Source of the DNA: Magnetococcales bacterium
Lineage (GTDB): Bacteria; Pseudomonadota; Magnetococcia; Magnetococcales; JADFXB01
Direction: 5' to 3'
Length of the DNA stretch: 64,000 nt
Assembly: GCA_015233935.1 (NCBI GenBank)
Contig: JADFXB010000002.1
Coordinates: 19,970-83,969 of the forward strand
Part shown: positions 16,067 through 23,754 of the stretch, piece by piece
Layout of the letters: each line of letters begins with the position of its first letter
How positions within the stretch are numbered: position 1 is the stretch's first letter
Position numbers and translations under genes: made by a program
Notes under the pieces: model-generated
What the model saw: only the letters and a program-made list of their open reading frames with translations
Told to the model about the DNA's origin: nothing
The model's database searches: none

Positions 16067-17521
16067 ATGGAAGAATCCCCCTTCGCCACTTTGTTGAAGC
16101 CTGATCTGGATGCCATCCTGGAGCGTTGTGCACCCCTGTGGGAAAAGTTGCGCCACGGACGCCTGTTCCTTACCGGATGCAGCGGATTTTTCGGGGCTTG
16201 GCTTCTGGCCAGTCTGGTGCGGGCCAATCGTGATCTGGGTTTGCAATGCAAGGCGGTGATCCTGAGCCGCAATCCTACCCACTTTTTGAATGATTTTCCC
16301 GAATTGGCCAACGATCCCCATTTGGAATTTCTCACCGGGGATGTGCGCCATTTTACCTATCCCAAGGGAAGTTTCACCCACGCCATTCATGCCGCCACCG
16401 ACACCAGCCAAACGGCGGATAAAAATCCTCTGCTGTTGCTGGATACCTTGCTGGAAGGCACCAAACGGGTCTTACAATTTTGTGGCACTGCGGGGGTAAA
16501 AGATTTTTTATTTATCAGCTCCGGGGCGGTTTACGGTAGTCAAGCGGGAGGTGCGGGGGGACTTGTGGAAAATTGTCTTTACGCCCCACCGCCGGAAGAT
16601 GGTCGTGCCTCCTATGGTATTGGCAAGAGGATGGCGGAACACTATTGCACCCTCTATGGTCAACGCTACAACATGGCCGTCAAGGTTGCCCGTTGTTTCG
16701 CCTTTGTGGGACCCTTCATGCCCATGCAAGGTCATTTCGCCATTGGCAACTTTATCTCCGACGCCCTTTTTGCCGATAAAATCACCATTGCCGGGGATGG
16801 CTCGCCGGTGCGAACCTATCTCTATGCTGGTGATCTGGTGGTCTGGTTGTGGCATATTCTGTTGCAAGGGCAGGGGGCCTATAATGTGGGGTCCGATGAA
16901 GCCATCACCATTCGCCAGTTGGCGGAGTTGACGGTGCGACAAATTGCCCCAGACAAAGAGGTGTGCATTCTGGGTAAGGGCAGTGCCCGCAATGTCTACC
17001 TGCCCGATATTCAAAAGGCTCGCTCTGAATTGGGATTGGATGTATTTTCCGATCTCTCCACCGCCATTGGCAAGACCGCCCAATGGTACAGTCAATGGGC
17101 TAAGCGGGAAGCGGTTGAAACAAAAGTGGTTGCCCCCAAAGAAAAACTGTTGACCTTGGTGGTGGATATTGACGGGGTGGTGGCGACCCTGACCCCTGGC
17201 AATGATTATGCCTTGGCAGAACCCCAACCAGTTACCATTGAGGCCATCAACCGACTCTATCGGGCAGGTCATCGCGTTATTTTATTCACCGCCCGTGGTT
17301 CTGCCACCGGGTTGGATTGGCAAGAGGTTACCCGTCAACAGATGCAGCGTTGGGGGGTGTGTTATCATGAACTGCGATTTGGTAAACCAGCGGCGGATTA
17401 TTATGTGGATGATCGTTTGATCTCTCCTGCTGCTTTGGCAGAATTGGCAGGTTTGGGATCCTCCTTTTCCCATTCCGCTGACCCCCTGGTGGTGTCTGTC
17501 AAGGAGAAGGATTCACCATGA
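16067..17521 (+). CDS. Fusion of NAD-dependent sugar epimerase/dehydratase and HAD-type phosphatase
   Basis: 484 aa from ATG 16067, 11 bp after the previous stop. Residues about 25-330 are an extended SDR: TGCSGFFGAWL gives the GxxGxxG NAD site, SSGAVYGS the active-site Ser, and YGIGKRMAE the catalytic YxxxK. Residues about 345-470 are a HAD domain: VVDIDGVVATL (DxDG nucleophile), VILFTARGS and YYVDDRL. The HAD part resembles the small capsule-biosynthesis phosphatases (EcbF/BcbF type). One polypeptide would epimerise or dehydrate a nucleotide sugar and remove a phosphate in the same pathway. The next gene starts within its stop codon (ATGA), indicating translational coupling. Confidence 0.85.
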   Translation: MEESPFATLLKPDLDAILERCAPLWEKLRHGRLFLTGCSGFFGAWLLASLVRANRDLGLQCKAVILSRNPTHFLNDFPELANDPHLEFLTGDVRHFTYPKGSFTHAIHAATDTSQTADKNPLLLLDTLLEGTKRVLQFCGTAGVKDFLFISSGAVYGSQAGGAGGLVENCLYAPPPEDGRASYGIGKRMAEHYCTLYGQRYNMAVKVARCFAFVGPFMPMQGHFAIGNFISDALFADKITIAGDGSPVRTYLYAGDLVVWLWHILLQGQGAYNVGSDEAITIRQLAELTVRQIAPDKEVCILGKGSARNVYLPDIQKARSELGLDVFSDLSTAIGKTAQWYSQWAKREAVETKVVAPKEKLLTLVVDIDGVVATLTPGNDYALAEPQPVTIEAINRLYRAGHRVILFTARGSATGLDWQEVTRQQMQRWGVCYHELRFGKPAADYYVDDRLISPAALAELAGLGSSFSHSADPLVVSVKEKDSP

Positions 17522-18552
17522 TCTGTCCCTGTTGCAAAAGTTCTGAAGGCGTCTCCATGCACCCCGTTTTATCGGGTTTCCAATGTCGTCTCTGCCATCA
17601 TGTGTGGCGGGAGTCTGCCATTTTGGGTAATATGGATTATTATATGGATAAAATGGGAAGATCCATGACGCCTGTGCAGGATCTGGAACGTAAATTTCAA
17701 GAAAGATTCGATTTTATTTCCCATGCTGTCACTGGAAATAGAAAACTATTGGAAATTGGTTGTGCTGAAGGATTGTTTGGTAAGTTTATCAAAGAAAAAA
17801 TTTCCTCCGGGGTAGAAATAACAGGTATCGAAGTTTCAAGGGATGCCCATGAAGCGTGCAATTATTTGGATCGGGTTCATCATGGGACGATGGAATCCTT
17901 TATTGCACAGAACAAGTTCGATATGATCATGGTCTTTCATGTCCTGGAACACTTAGCGGATTTGGAAGGAATTATAGGTTTTTGCAAGAACAATATGGTG
18001 GAAAATGGTCAGTTGGTTTTAGAAGTTCCCCATGGATCGGGCAACCGTCTGGTTCCCTATGACCGGCATGTGGAGCACTGCCACTTTTTCTCAACCACTT
18101 CCTTGTGTGCCTTATTGGAAGGACATGGGTTTATCATGGAAAAAGTGGCGACCGGATGTTATGAATCCGCCACCTATAATGATGCATTGCGGGTTTTATG
18201 CCGCCTTGATCGGTGGCCGGAAAACAAACTCCAGCGATTCAAGGAACGATTTGAAATCTTGTTTGGTCATAAATGTATCGTGTTTGGTACGGGCAAGGAT
18301 TTCTTTAACTGGATTGAACCTTATCTGCCACCCAATGTGGTTGTGGCTGTAATGGATAATAATACGGCCTTGCATGGCCATAAGGTGGCTGGGTGTTTCA
18401 TCGACAAGCCGGAGCACGTTTTGTCCCAGATGAAGGATGAAAAAATTCTCGTGACTACCTATCGCTACACCCAGGAAATCGTGGCACAGTTGCTTAAACT
18501 TGGGGTATTTCCTGAGCGAATCGTCACTATGGACACTTTTTTCCAGTTGTAG
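17518..18552 (+). CDS. SAM-dependent methyltransferase with N-terminal zinc ribbon (sugar C-methyltransferase-like)
   Basis: 344 aa, start ATG 17518 overlapping the previous stop by four bases. The N-terminus has two Cys pairs, CPCC (3-6) and CRLC (25-28), like the putative Zn-binding module of sugar C-methyltransferases. Residues about 70-200 form a class I Rossmann methyltransferase with LLEIGCAEGLFG, GIEVS and FHVLEHL. Residues about 245-344 form a second Rossmann-like unit (CIVFGTGKDFFNWI...ILVTTYRYTQEI), comparable to the C-terminal domain of that same family. It would add a methyl group to the cluster's sugar; C- versus O-methylation is not decided by sequence. From here rightward the DNA looks AT-richer than the left half of the cluster. 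Confidence 0.8.
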   Translation: MICPCCKSSEGVSMHPVLSGFQCRLCHHVWRESAILGNMDYYMDKMGRSMTPVQDLERKFQERFDFISHAVTGNRKLLEIGCAEGLFGKFIKEKISSGVEITGIEVSRDAHEACNYLDRVHHGTMESFIAQNKFDMIMVFHVLEHLADLEGIIGFCKNNMVENGQLVLEVPHGSGNRLVPYDRHVEHCHFFSTTSLCALLEGHGFIMEKVATGCYESATYNDALRVLCRLDRWPENKLQRFKERFEILFGHKCIVFGTGKDFFNWIEPYLPPNVVVAVMDNNTALHGHKVAGCFIDKPEHVLSQMKDEKILVTTYRYTQEIVAQLLKLGVFPERIVTMDTFFQL

Positions 18553-18615
18553 GAAAAAATATAGAATTCAAGGCTGGGATGGCTTGGGTAGAACGAAGAA
18601 AAGAGAGGATATTCC

Positions 18616-20262
18616 GTGAAGAAAATCTTGTTTATAGTTCCACCACACCTTTCTTACGATTACTATGTCAATCCGCCACCCAACGTTACCCAGTTCATGA
18701 AAAAGGATGGCAAGACTTATTGCAATCTTTTTACAGATTTGCCATTGGGTATCCTGTCTATCAGTGCTTATCTAAAGAAATATGCCAGGGAGTCCATTGA
18801 GACCCGTTTGTTGAATTATAATATCGATCTGAACGATCTGGAAGCCTTTCCTTATTCCAACTTTGCTGATTATTTCCGGGATGTTCTTGAGGGGTACCGG
18901 GAATTCAAGCCGGATGTGATTGGTCTTTCGGCATTGTTCACTCCTTCTTATGGCAATATGCTGGAAATTGCAGCTTGTTGTAGGGCAATGTTTCCCCAGG
19001 CATTGATCATTGCGGGTGGTAGTGTTCCTTCGTGCATGTATAAGGAGGTATTTCGGGATAGTACCCATTTTGATGGTCTTTGTTTTGGGGAGGGTGAAAA
19101 ACCCATGCTGGCATTGATGGATGCGGCGGATCCTGTGAGTCATTTGGAGGGAGACCACAGTTGGGTTACCCGGTCCAAGTTGAATTCTAATACGGTTTTC
19201 GTGCATAATTTTATCGAAAAACTGGATGAAATACCGTTTTATGATTATAAACTATGTGATATCGGAAAGTATGGTCTCAATACGACATATAGTCAGATTG
19301 TGACGATTAAAGATAAAATTAGTTGTATTACGGTGATGACTTCTCTGGGGTGTCCGTTCAAATGTGCATTTTGTGCATCCCACAAGGTACATGGTCGCAA
19401 AATGCGCTTTTATAGTCTTGAAAGACTTGAGGAAGATTTTACACGTTTGCGGGATGAATATGGTGTGGAAACCGTTGTGGTGATGGATGATCATGTAATG
19501 GGGGATCGGGAACGGGCCATTGAAGTGTCCCGCTTGATTCAGCGATTGGGTATGAAGCCGGTATTTCAGGGCGGATTGACCCTTTTCTCCCTGGATCGCA
19601 AGACACTGATGGCTTTGCGGGAGACAGGAGTTTATCAGCTCAATCTTTCGGTGGAATCGGGTAGCGATAGGGTGTTGCGGCATATCATGCATAAGCCGTT
19701 GAAGTTGAGTATTGTGGAAAAAGTGGTAGCCAATTGTCGGGATTTGGGCATTTATACTAATGTTAATATTTTGCTAGGCATGCCAGGTGAAACCAAAAGG
19801 GATATCCAGGAGGCCAAGGAATATTTGAAGACCATTTATGCTAACTGGTTTTCCATTTACAGTGCAACGCCCCTTGTTGGCAGTGAAATGTATGATAAGT
19901 GTGTGGAAAATAATTATCTGACGGAGGGGCATCTGGATAGCGACTATAAAAAGTCGGTGGTTGAGACCGAGGATTTTTCTGCTCAGTATATTCAGGACAT
20001 GGCGTATATTTATAATCTTGAGTTGAATTTTCTCTACAACAGCGACTACCGGCTGGGTGATTACAAAACAGCCCTCTTGGGATTAGAAAAAACCATCCGC
20101 GCCAAATATGATCATATGTTTGCCCACTACTATACCGGCAAGTGTTATGAATTTTTGGGCGCAGGGACCAAGGCGGAGGAGCATCTTCTCCTTGCCAGAA
20201 AGATCCATGATGAAAGTCCCTATTGGCAGAGTTATGCCCAAAAGTTCAATTTCACTTTTTAA
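18616..20262 (+). CDS. B12-binding radical SAM protein with C-terminal TPR-like tail
   Basis: 548 aa from GTG 18616. Residues 1-180 form a cobalamin-binding-like Rossmann domain (LFIVPPHLS, VIGLSALFTPSYGNM, IIAGGSVPS, GLCFGEGEKPM) without the classical DXHXXG. Residues about 225-430 form a radical SAM barrel with the [4Fe-4S] motif CPFKCAFC, then VVMDDHVMGD and SVESGSDRVL. The C-terminal 60 residues (YKTALLGLEKTIRAKYDHMFAHYYTG) look like a TPR. Relatives methylate unactivated carbons or rearrange lipids and sugars. Placement right after the methyltransferase suggests it modifies the same product. The TPR may dock a partner protein. It ends 5 bp from a convergent gene. Confidence 0.85.
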   Translation: MKKILFIVPPHLSYDYYVNPPPNVTQFMKKDGKTYCNLFTDLPLGILSISAYLKKYARESIETRLLNYNIDLNDLEAFPYSNFADYFRDVLEGYREFKPDVIGLSALFTPSYGNMLEIAACCRAMFPQALIIAGGSVPSCMYKEVFRDSTHFDGLCFGEGEKPMLALMDAADPVSHLEGDHSWVTRSKLNSNTVFVHNFIEKLDEIPFYDYKLCDIGKYGLNTTYSQIVTIKDKISCITVMTSLGCPFKCAFCASHKVHGRKMRFYSLERLEEDFTRLRDEYGVETVVVMDDHVMGDRERAIEVSRLIQRLGMKPVFQGGLTLFSLDRKTLMALRETGVYQLNLSVESGSDRVLRHIMHKPLKLSIVEKVVANCRDLGIYTNVNILLGMPGETKRDIQEAKEYLKTIYANWFSIYSATPLVGSEMYDKCVENNYLTEGHLDSDYKKSVVETEDFSAQYIQDMAYIYNLELNFLYNSDYRLGDYKTALLGLEKTIRAKYDHMFAHYYTGKCYEFLGAGTKAEEHLLLARKIHDESPYWQSYAQKFNFTF

Positions 20263-20267
20263 GTGCG

Positions 20268-21455
20268 TCATCCGCACGCGCAGGAATCAACCTGTAAGAA
20301 GGGCCAATCCTTGACCACGTTGGAGCCGCCCTTGTCATAAAGAATCCCCTCTTTTGTCAAGGTCTCTTTCAGGATGGCAAGACGTTGTGCAGTAATGGTG
20401 GGGTCAATTTGTCCCGTCATGTCGAAGGCTTTTGAACCAGTTACGGGCATAAAGGCACTGACTTGTACATACTTTGGTTTATATTCGCATAGAAAATCCA
20501 CAGTCCTTTTGAATTCATCTTCGCTTTCGGTGGGAAAACCGATCAAGACATCTGTTTCCAACTCTTTGAAACCTGTACTGTTGATCTGTCCAAATAGGGT
20601 AGCAATTTCCTGACGGTTGTAGCCGCGTCCCATCAATTTGAGGACTCGATCGTCTGCGCTTTGAATTGGGAGGTCCATGAAACAGATGCGTGATTGCCTG
20701 AACAATTCAATCATGGCAGGCAGATAATTCAAGAGGTGAAGAGGGTTGATATTATTGAAGCCCACCTGAACCTCTGGATCGATGGCCAGAATGGCATGAT
20801 TGAGGTCCATCAGGGTTTTACCAAACTCCCTGCCATATTCACCGATACTATCTCCACAGAACAAAAAACGCTTTTGTCCAGTAAAGTCGATTAGGGCTTT
20901 GGCTTCCCGGATGAGGGACTCCAAGGGAAAGCTTTTGTATTTGGGGAAGGCGCGAATATCCGAGCAGTAGGTACAATTGAGGGAGCACCCTTCTGAGATG
21001 AAGAGTTTGATATATTGGTCATGGAAAACGACCTTGACTTCTGGGTGGTCGTTTTTGAACCTTTCAATATTTTCAATGGGAATTTCGCCATAGGTGCGGG
21101 GCGTTTCGTGGAAGTTTTTCTCTCCATCGCCAAACATTTTTGGCATATCTTGATCTTGATTTTTCCAGGAAATAACCTTGCCATTCCATTTATTTTGGAC
21201 GCCATTGGGATCGATGGAAGATAAGCATCCACACAAAATGACTTCCCCAGAATATTTTTCCTGGCACTCCTTCAGGACTTTGTAGGAGTTTTCCTTATAA
21301 TCTTCACGGAAAGAGCAGCTCCAAACAAGAATGGCATCGGCTTCTTCTGGATTCTGTACCATCTTGTGGCCGCATGATTCAATATATTTATGGTACCTAT
21401 ACAAATCGCCTTTACGATTCATGCAACTCGTACTTCCTTTGATAAAAACTTTCAT
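20268..21455 (-). CDS. Methylthiotransferase-like radical SAM protein lacking a TRAM domain
   Basis: 395 aa from ATG 21455, preceded by AGGGGGG; an upstream in-frame start at 21503 is less likely. The N-terminal UPF0004-like domain has three spaced cysteines (GSTSC, VWSCSF, LCGCLSS) as in MiaB/RimO/MtaB, which hold an auxiliary cluster. The radical SAM core has SEGCSLNCTYC followed by FLFCGDSIGEYG and DLPIQSADDRVLKLMGRGY, a stretch shared with methylthiotransferases. The usual C-terminal TRAM RNA-binding domain is absent; the protein ends shortly after the core with DSCACG. The substrate is therefore probably not tRNA, or binding is done by a partner. It is convergent with the B12-radical SAM gene and lies 52 bp downstream of the next gene. 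Confidence 0.8.
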   Translation of the reverse strand: MKVFIKGSTSCMNRKGDLYRYHKYIESCGHKMVQNPEEADAILVWSCSFREDYKENSYKVLKECQEKYSGEVILCGCLSSIDPNGVQNKWNGKVISWKNQDQDMPKMFGDGEKNFHETPRTYGEIPIENIERFKNDHPEVKVVFHDQYIKLFISEGCSLNCTYCSDIRAFPKYKSFPLESLIREAKALIDFTGQKRFLFCGDSIGEYGREFGKTLMDLNHAILAIDPEVQVGFNNINPLHLLNYLPAMIELFRQSRICFMDLPIQSADDRVLKLMGRGYNRQEIATLFGQINSTGFKELETDVLIGFPTESEDEFKRTVDFLCEYKPKYVQVSAFMPVTGSKAFDMTGQIDPTITAQRLAILKETLTKEGILYDKGGSNVVKDWPFLQVDSCACG

Positions 21456-21506
21456 TGAACCCCCCTGTCCTGTGTATGACGAAGTTGATGAGGTTGTTCT
21501 CAAGGC

Positions 21507-23213
21507 TTAGTCTTGTTCTGGTTCTTGTTCTGATGCAGTAATTTCATTTTGATGGATATAGCTTTCTGGATCAAGATAATCATCCATAACTCCGGCATGG
21601 AAGATATTGATAAAATGGAACTTGTTGAAGTAGTCGATATGGTGGCTGATGTTATTGTTGGTAAACATGGCATTGTTGATATCGTGTGGCTCAAAAAATC
21701 CAATTTTTGCATTAGGAAAATTATGCTGTACATGGGAAACCGCAAAGACCAGCAGGGCCTGGTCATGGGAAAAGGGTTGCACTCTTCTTAGAGAAACGTC
21801 GCCGAGATAATGTTTCATGAAGTTGCCAAATATCAGGCTGGGGTAGGTAGGGTAGGCCAGGACAAGACTGTTAATATATTGGCTGGCAATGGATGAAAAG
21901 TGGTTGATCCTGTTAAGAATAAAATCATACCCCTGAAACCGTTCAACAATTTCACGGACTCCATTTCTTAAAATGGTATCGATCCCAGAGAGAAATACTG
22001 GTAAGTTGAAATTTTCCAATAGGTAATCCATTCTAAAAAGGCCGACGCTGGAATAGTAAGTGGGCCATGGGGTGGTTTCTATTTTGTTGGGATAGTAGGC
22101 TTCAAAGATATCGGATGGAGAGATGGTTGTATCATTATAAAAGAAAACACGCTCGTCTTGGAAATTGATGTGCTCTATAATATCATCAAAAAGGTGGGGT
22201 TCCGAAATAACGCATAGTATAGCGATAAAGTTGCAGTCGCTTGATTTTTTTAGAGATTTCAGGTAGGTGTGGCCGAATTTTTTGGAATACATTTCCGAGG
22301 CTTGGCTAAAAAACACCACCTCTGTTTGATTTTTGCTAATGTATTCTTGAATTGCTTGCAGAGAAACTGGCGCGCCATTGGACGTTCGGAAATGGATGAT
22401 GGGGGATGGTTTCAAGGCAGGTGGAGGGGCAAAAATTTTATCCATATCGATGATCTCAAAAAGTATTCTGTAATATCTTTCAAAACAGGCAATGTGCTGG
22501 TCGGGAGAATCTTTTTCAATGGGATTGGTGACGGGATATTCCCTGGCTGTCTTGAGCATTTCCCTTGCGATATCAATGTTTTCACGAGTGATATTCCCCA
22601 TGAAAATGCAGTTGAGTGATTCGTAGATGTTATTCAAGCGGATCGCGCTGTTACGTGTAGCATCGAAGGGATTTTTGAAAAGGGCAATGCGGTATTCGAG
22701 TTCACTTTTCGCATCCTGTTCTTCACGAAAGCGAGTAACATTTTCGCTATCTATGGAATATTGAAGGGAGTTTAAGGAAAAAAGATTATGTGAAAAATCT
22801 GCACTGGTATGGATTTTGGAGACCAATTCGACGATACGTGTGGCCTGCTGAATTTTGCCTTCAGCAAGAAATTTCTGTTGTGTTTCTACGGTGGCCAAAA
22901 TAATTTGATTGGTGATAAAGACAGGAAAATCCAACTGATGATCTTTGGCGAAGATGATTTGTTCCAGAGCGGCACTCACCTCTTGTTTGTCAATAAAAAT
23001 TTGGGCAGAAAGAACGAGAGCGTCGATATCGTGAGGGTGATTTTCAAGAATATGATTGACGATGGTCATGGCATCGTTGAGGAGACCGTCTGCTTTGAGT
23101 TGGGTGGCAATCTGCAATAAATGCTGTTTGCCTTCATTGAGAAGCTGGGATAATAACTGAATGTAGGGTTCTTTTTCTGCCAAGTATGCCAAGGTGATCA
23201 TGAGGTTGGACAT
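21507..23213 (-). CDS. Unknown 568-aa protein with helical N-terminus and possible glycosyltransferase-like C-terminus
   Basis: Start at ATG 23213 is favoured (GGAG eight bases upstream; the ATG at 23219 is too close). The first 150 residues are helical and TPR-like (GLLNDAMTIVNHILENHPHDIDAL). The C-terminal 250 residues contain alternating beta/alpha segments: NFIAILCVISE, YYSSVGLFRMDYLLEN and PVFLSGIDTILRNGVRE. The last two lie in the order and spacing of the acceptor/nucleotide region of GT-A-like enzymes, where the DXD-type motif would be GID. Catalysis is a guess. The gene is conspicuously AT-rich with many TTT, ATT and AAT codons compared with its neighbours, suggesting transfer. It is probably co-transcribed with the methylthiotransferase-like gene. 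Confidence 0.6.
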   Translation of the reverse strand: MSNLMITLAYLAEKEPYIQLLSQLLNEGKQHLLQIATQLKADGLLNDAMTIVNHILENHPHDIDALVLSAQIFIDKQEVSAALEQIIFAKDHQLDFPVFITNQIILATVETQQKFLAEGKIQQATRIVELVSKIHTSADFSHNLFSLNSLQYSIDSENVTRFREEQDAKSELEYRIALFKNPFDATRNSAIRLNNIYESLNCIFMGNITRENIDIAREMLKTAREYPVTNPIEKDSPDQHIACFERYYRILFEIIDMDKIFAPPPALKPSPIIHFRTSNGAPVSLQAIQEYISKNQTEVVFFSQASEMYSKKFGHTYLKSLKKSSDCNFIAILCVISEPHLFDDIIEHINFQDERVFFYNDTTISPSDIFEAYYPNKIETTPWPTYYSSVGLFRMDYLLENFNLPVFLSGIDTILRNGVREIVERFQGYDFILNRINHFSSIASQYINSLVLAYPTYPSLIFGNFMKHYLGDVSLRRVQPFSHDQALLVFAVSHVQHNFPNAKIGFFEPHDINNAMFTNNNISHHIDYFNKFHFINIFHAGVMDDYLDPESYIHQNEITASEQEPEQD

Positions 23214-23295
23214 GCGCATGGCTCCATTTTGTTGCTTTGGAATTGGTAAAAAGGTGGATTAAGGTACAGGCTGGCAGCAAATTGCTGGCCAATTT

Positions 23296-23500
23296 CATGG
23301 GAGGAGGGGGTTCCAAGGTGATTTGGAAGGTGAGGGTGGTGACCTCCTCGGAAGTGAAGGGCAAATGGTTTTAGTCTTGGCTCCTTCCCTTCCCCACATC
23401 ATGGAGGGTTATTCAAACGACCGGCACTCTCCGCTTCCTGGAATAAACGTCTCTTGGTGGTCTCCAAATTTTCCCCTCTTCGCCACAATTCAATAATAAC
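23296..23500 (-). pseudogene. Decayed duplicate of the adjacent Ser/Thr kinase gene
   Basis: On the minus strand, 23296-23370 encodes MPFTSEEVTTLTFQITLEPP, almost the same as residues in the intact kinase (DNA at about 23911-23983). The stretch 23405-23500 corresponds to kinase DNA at about 24401-24495, including ACGACCGGCACTCTCCGCTT versus ACGACCGGCACTTTCCGCTT. The roughly 400 bp that separate these pieces in the intact gene are missing and the frames do not join. This is the debris of a second kinase copy. Confidence 0.8.
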
Positions 23501-23612
23501 GATACTTCCAGCAATGCGGCCAGGGAGCGTGAAAAAGAGCGCGATTCCGATTAAATCGTTCATGTAGCTATGCTACCACCGCTTCAGGCCACGCACCACG
23601 AAAGAACTTTCG

Positions 23613-23708
23613 CCCATTAAAACCGACCTGACCGTTATCAAGTGGATGCTGGGTGTTCTGCTGGCTGCCATGGTGACCGTTTTTCTCAAAGCCTTCCTGC
23701 CCCATTGA
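23613..23708 (+). pseudogene. C-terminal fragment of a small membrane-anchored protein (DUF1640-like tail)
   Basis: Read from 23613 the plus strand gives IKTDLTVIKWMLGVLLAAM, then MVTVFLKAFLPH and a stop at 23706-23708. A charged stretch followed by WMLGxxLA and a single membrane helix ending KAF is the usual C-terminus of DUF1640-type coiled-coil proteins. No start codon or coiled coil precedes it, so only the tail survives. It sits between the decayed and the intact kinase copies. Confidence 0.5.
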
Positions 23709-23754
23709 CCCTTCCTGGTGGTTGTTGTTCCGCCATTTGCCAGTGGTCATCGTC

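Noticed and set aside
20263..20285. GTGCG-TCATC-CGCAC hairpin as terminator between convergent radical SAM genes
   Set aside because: Only a 5-bp stem and no clear T-tract; too weak to call.
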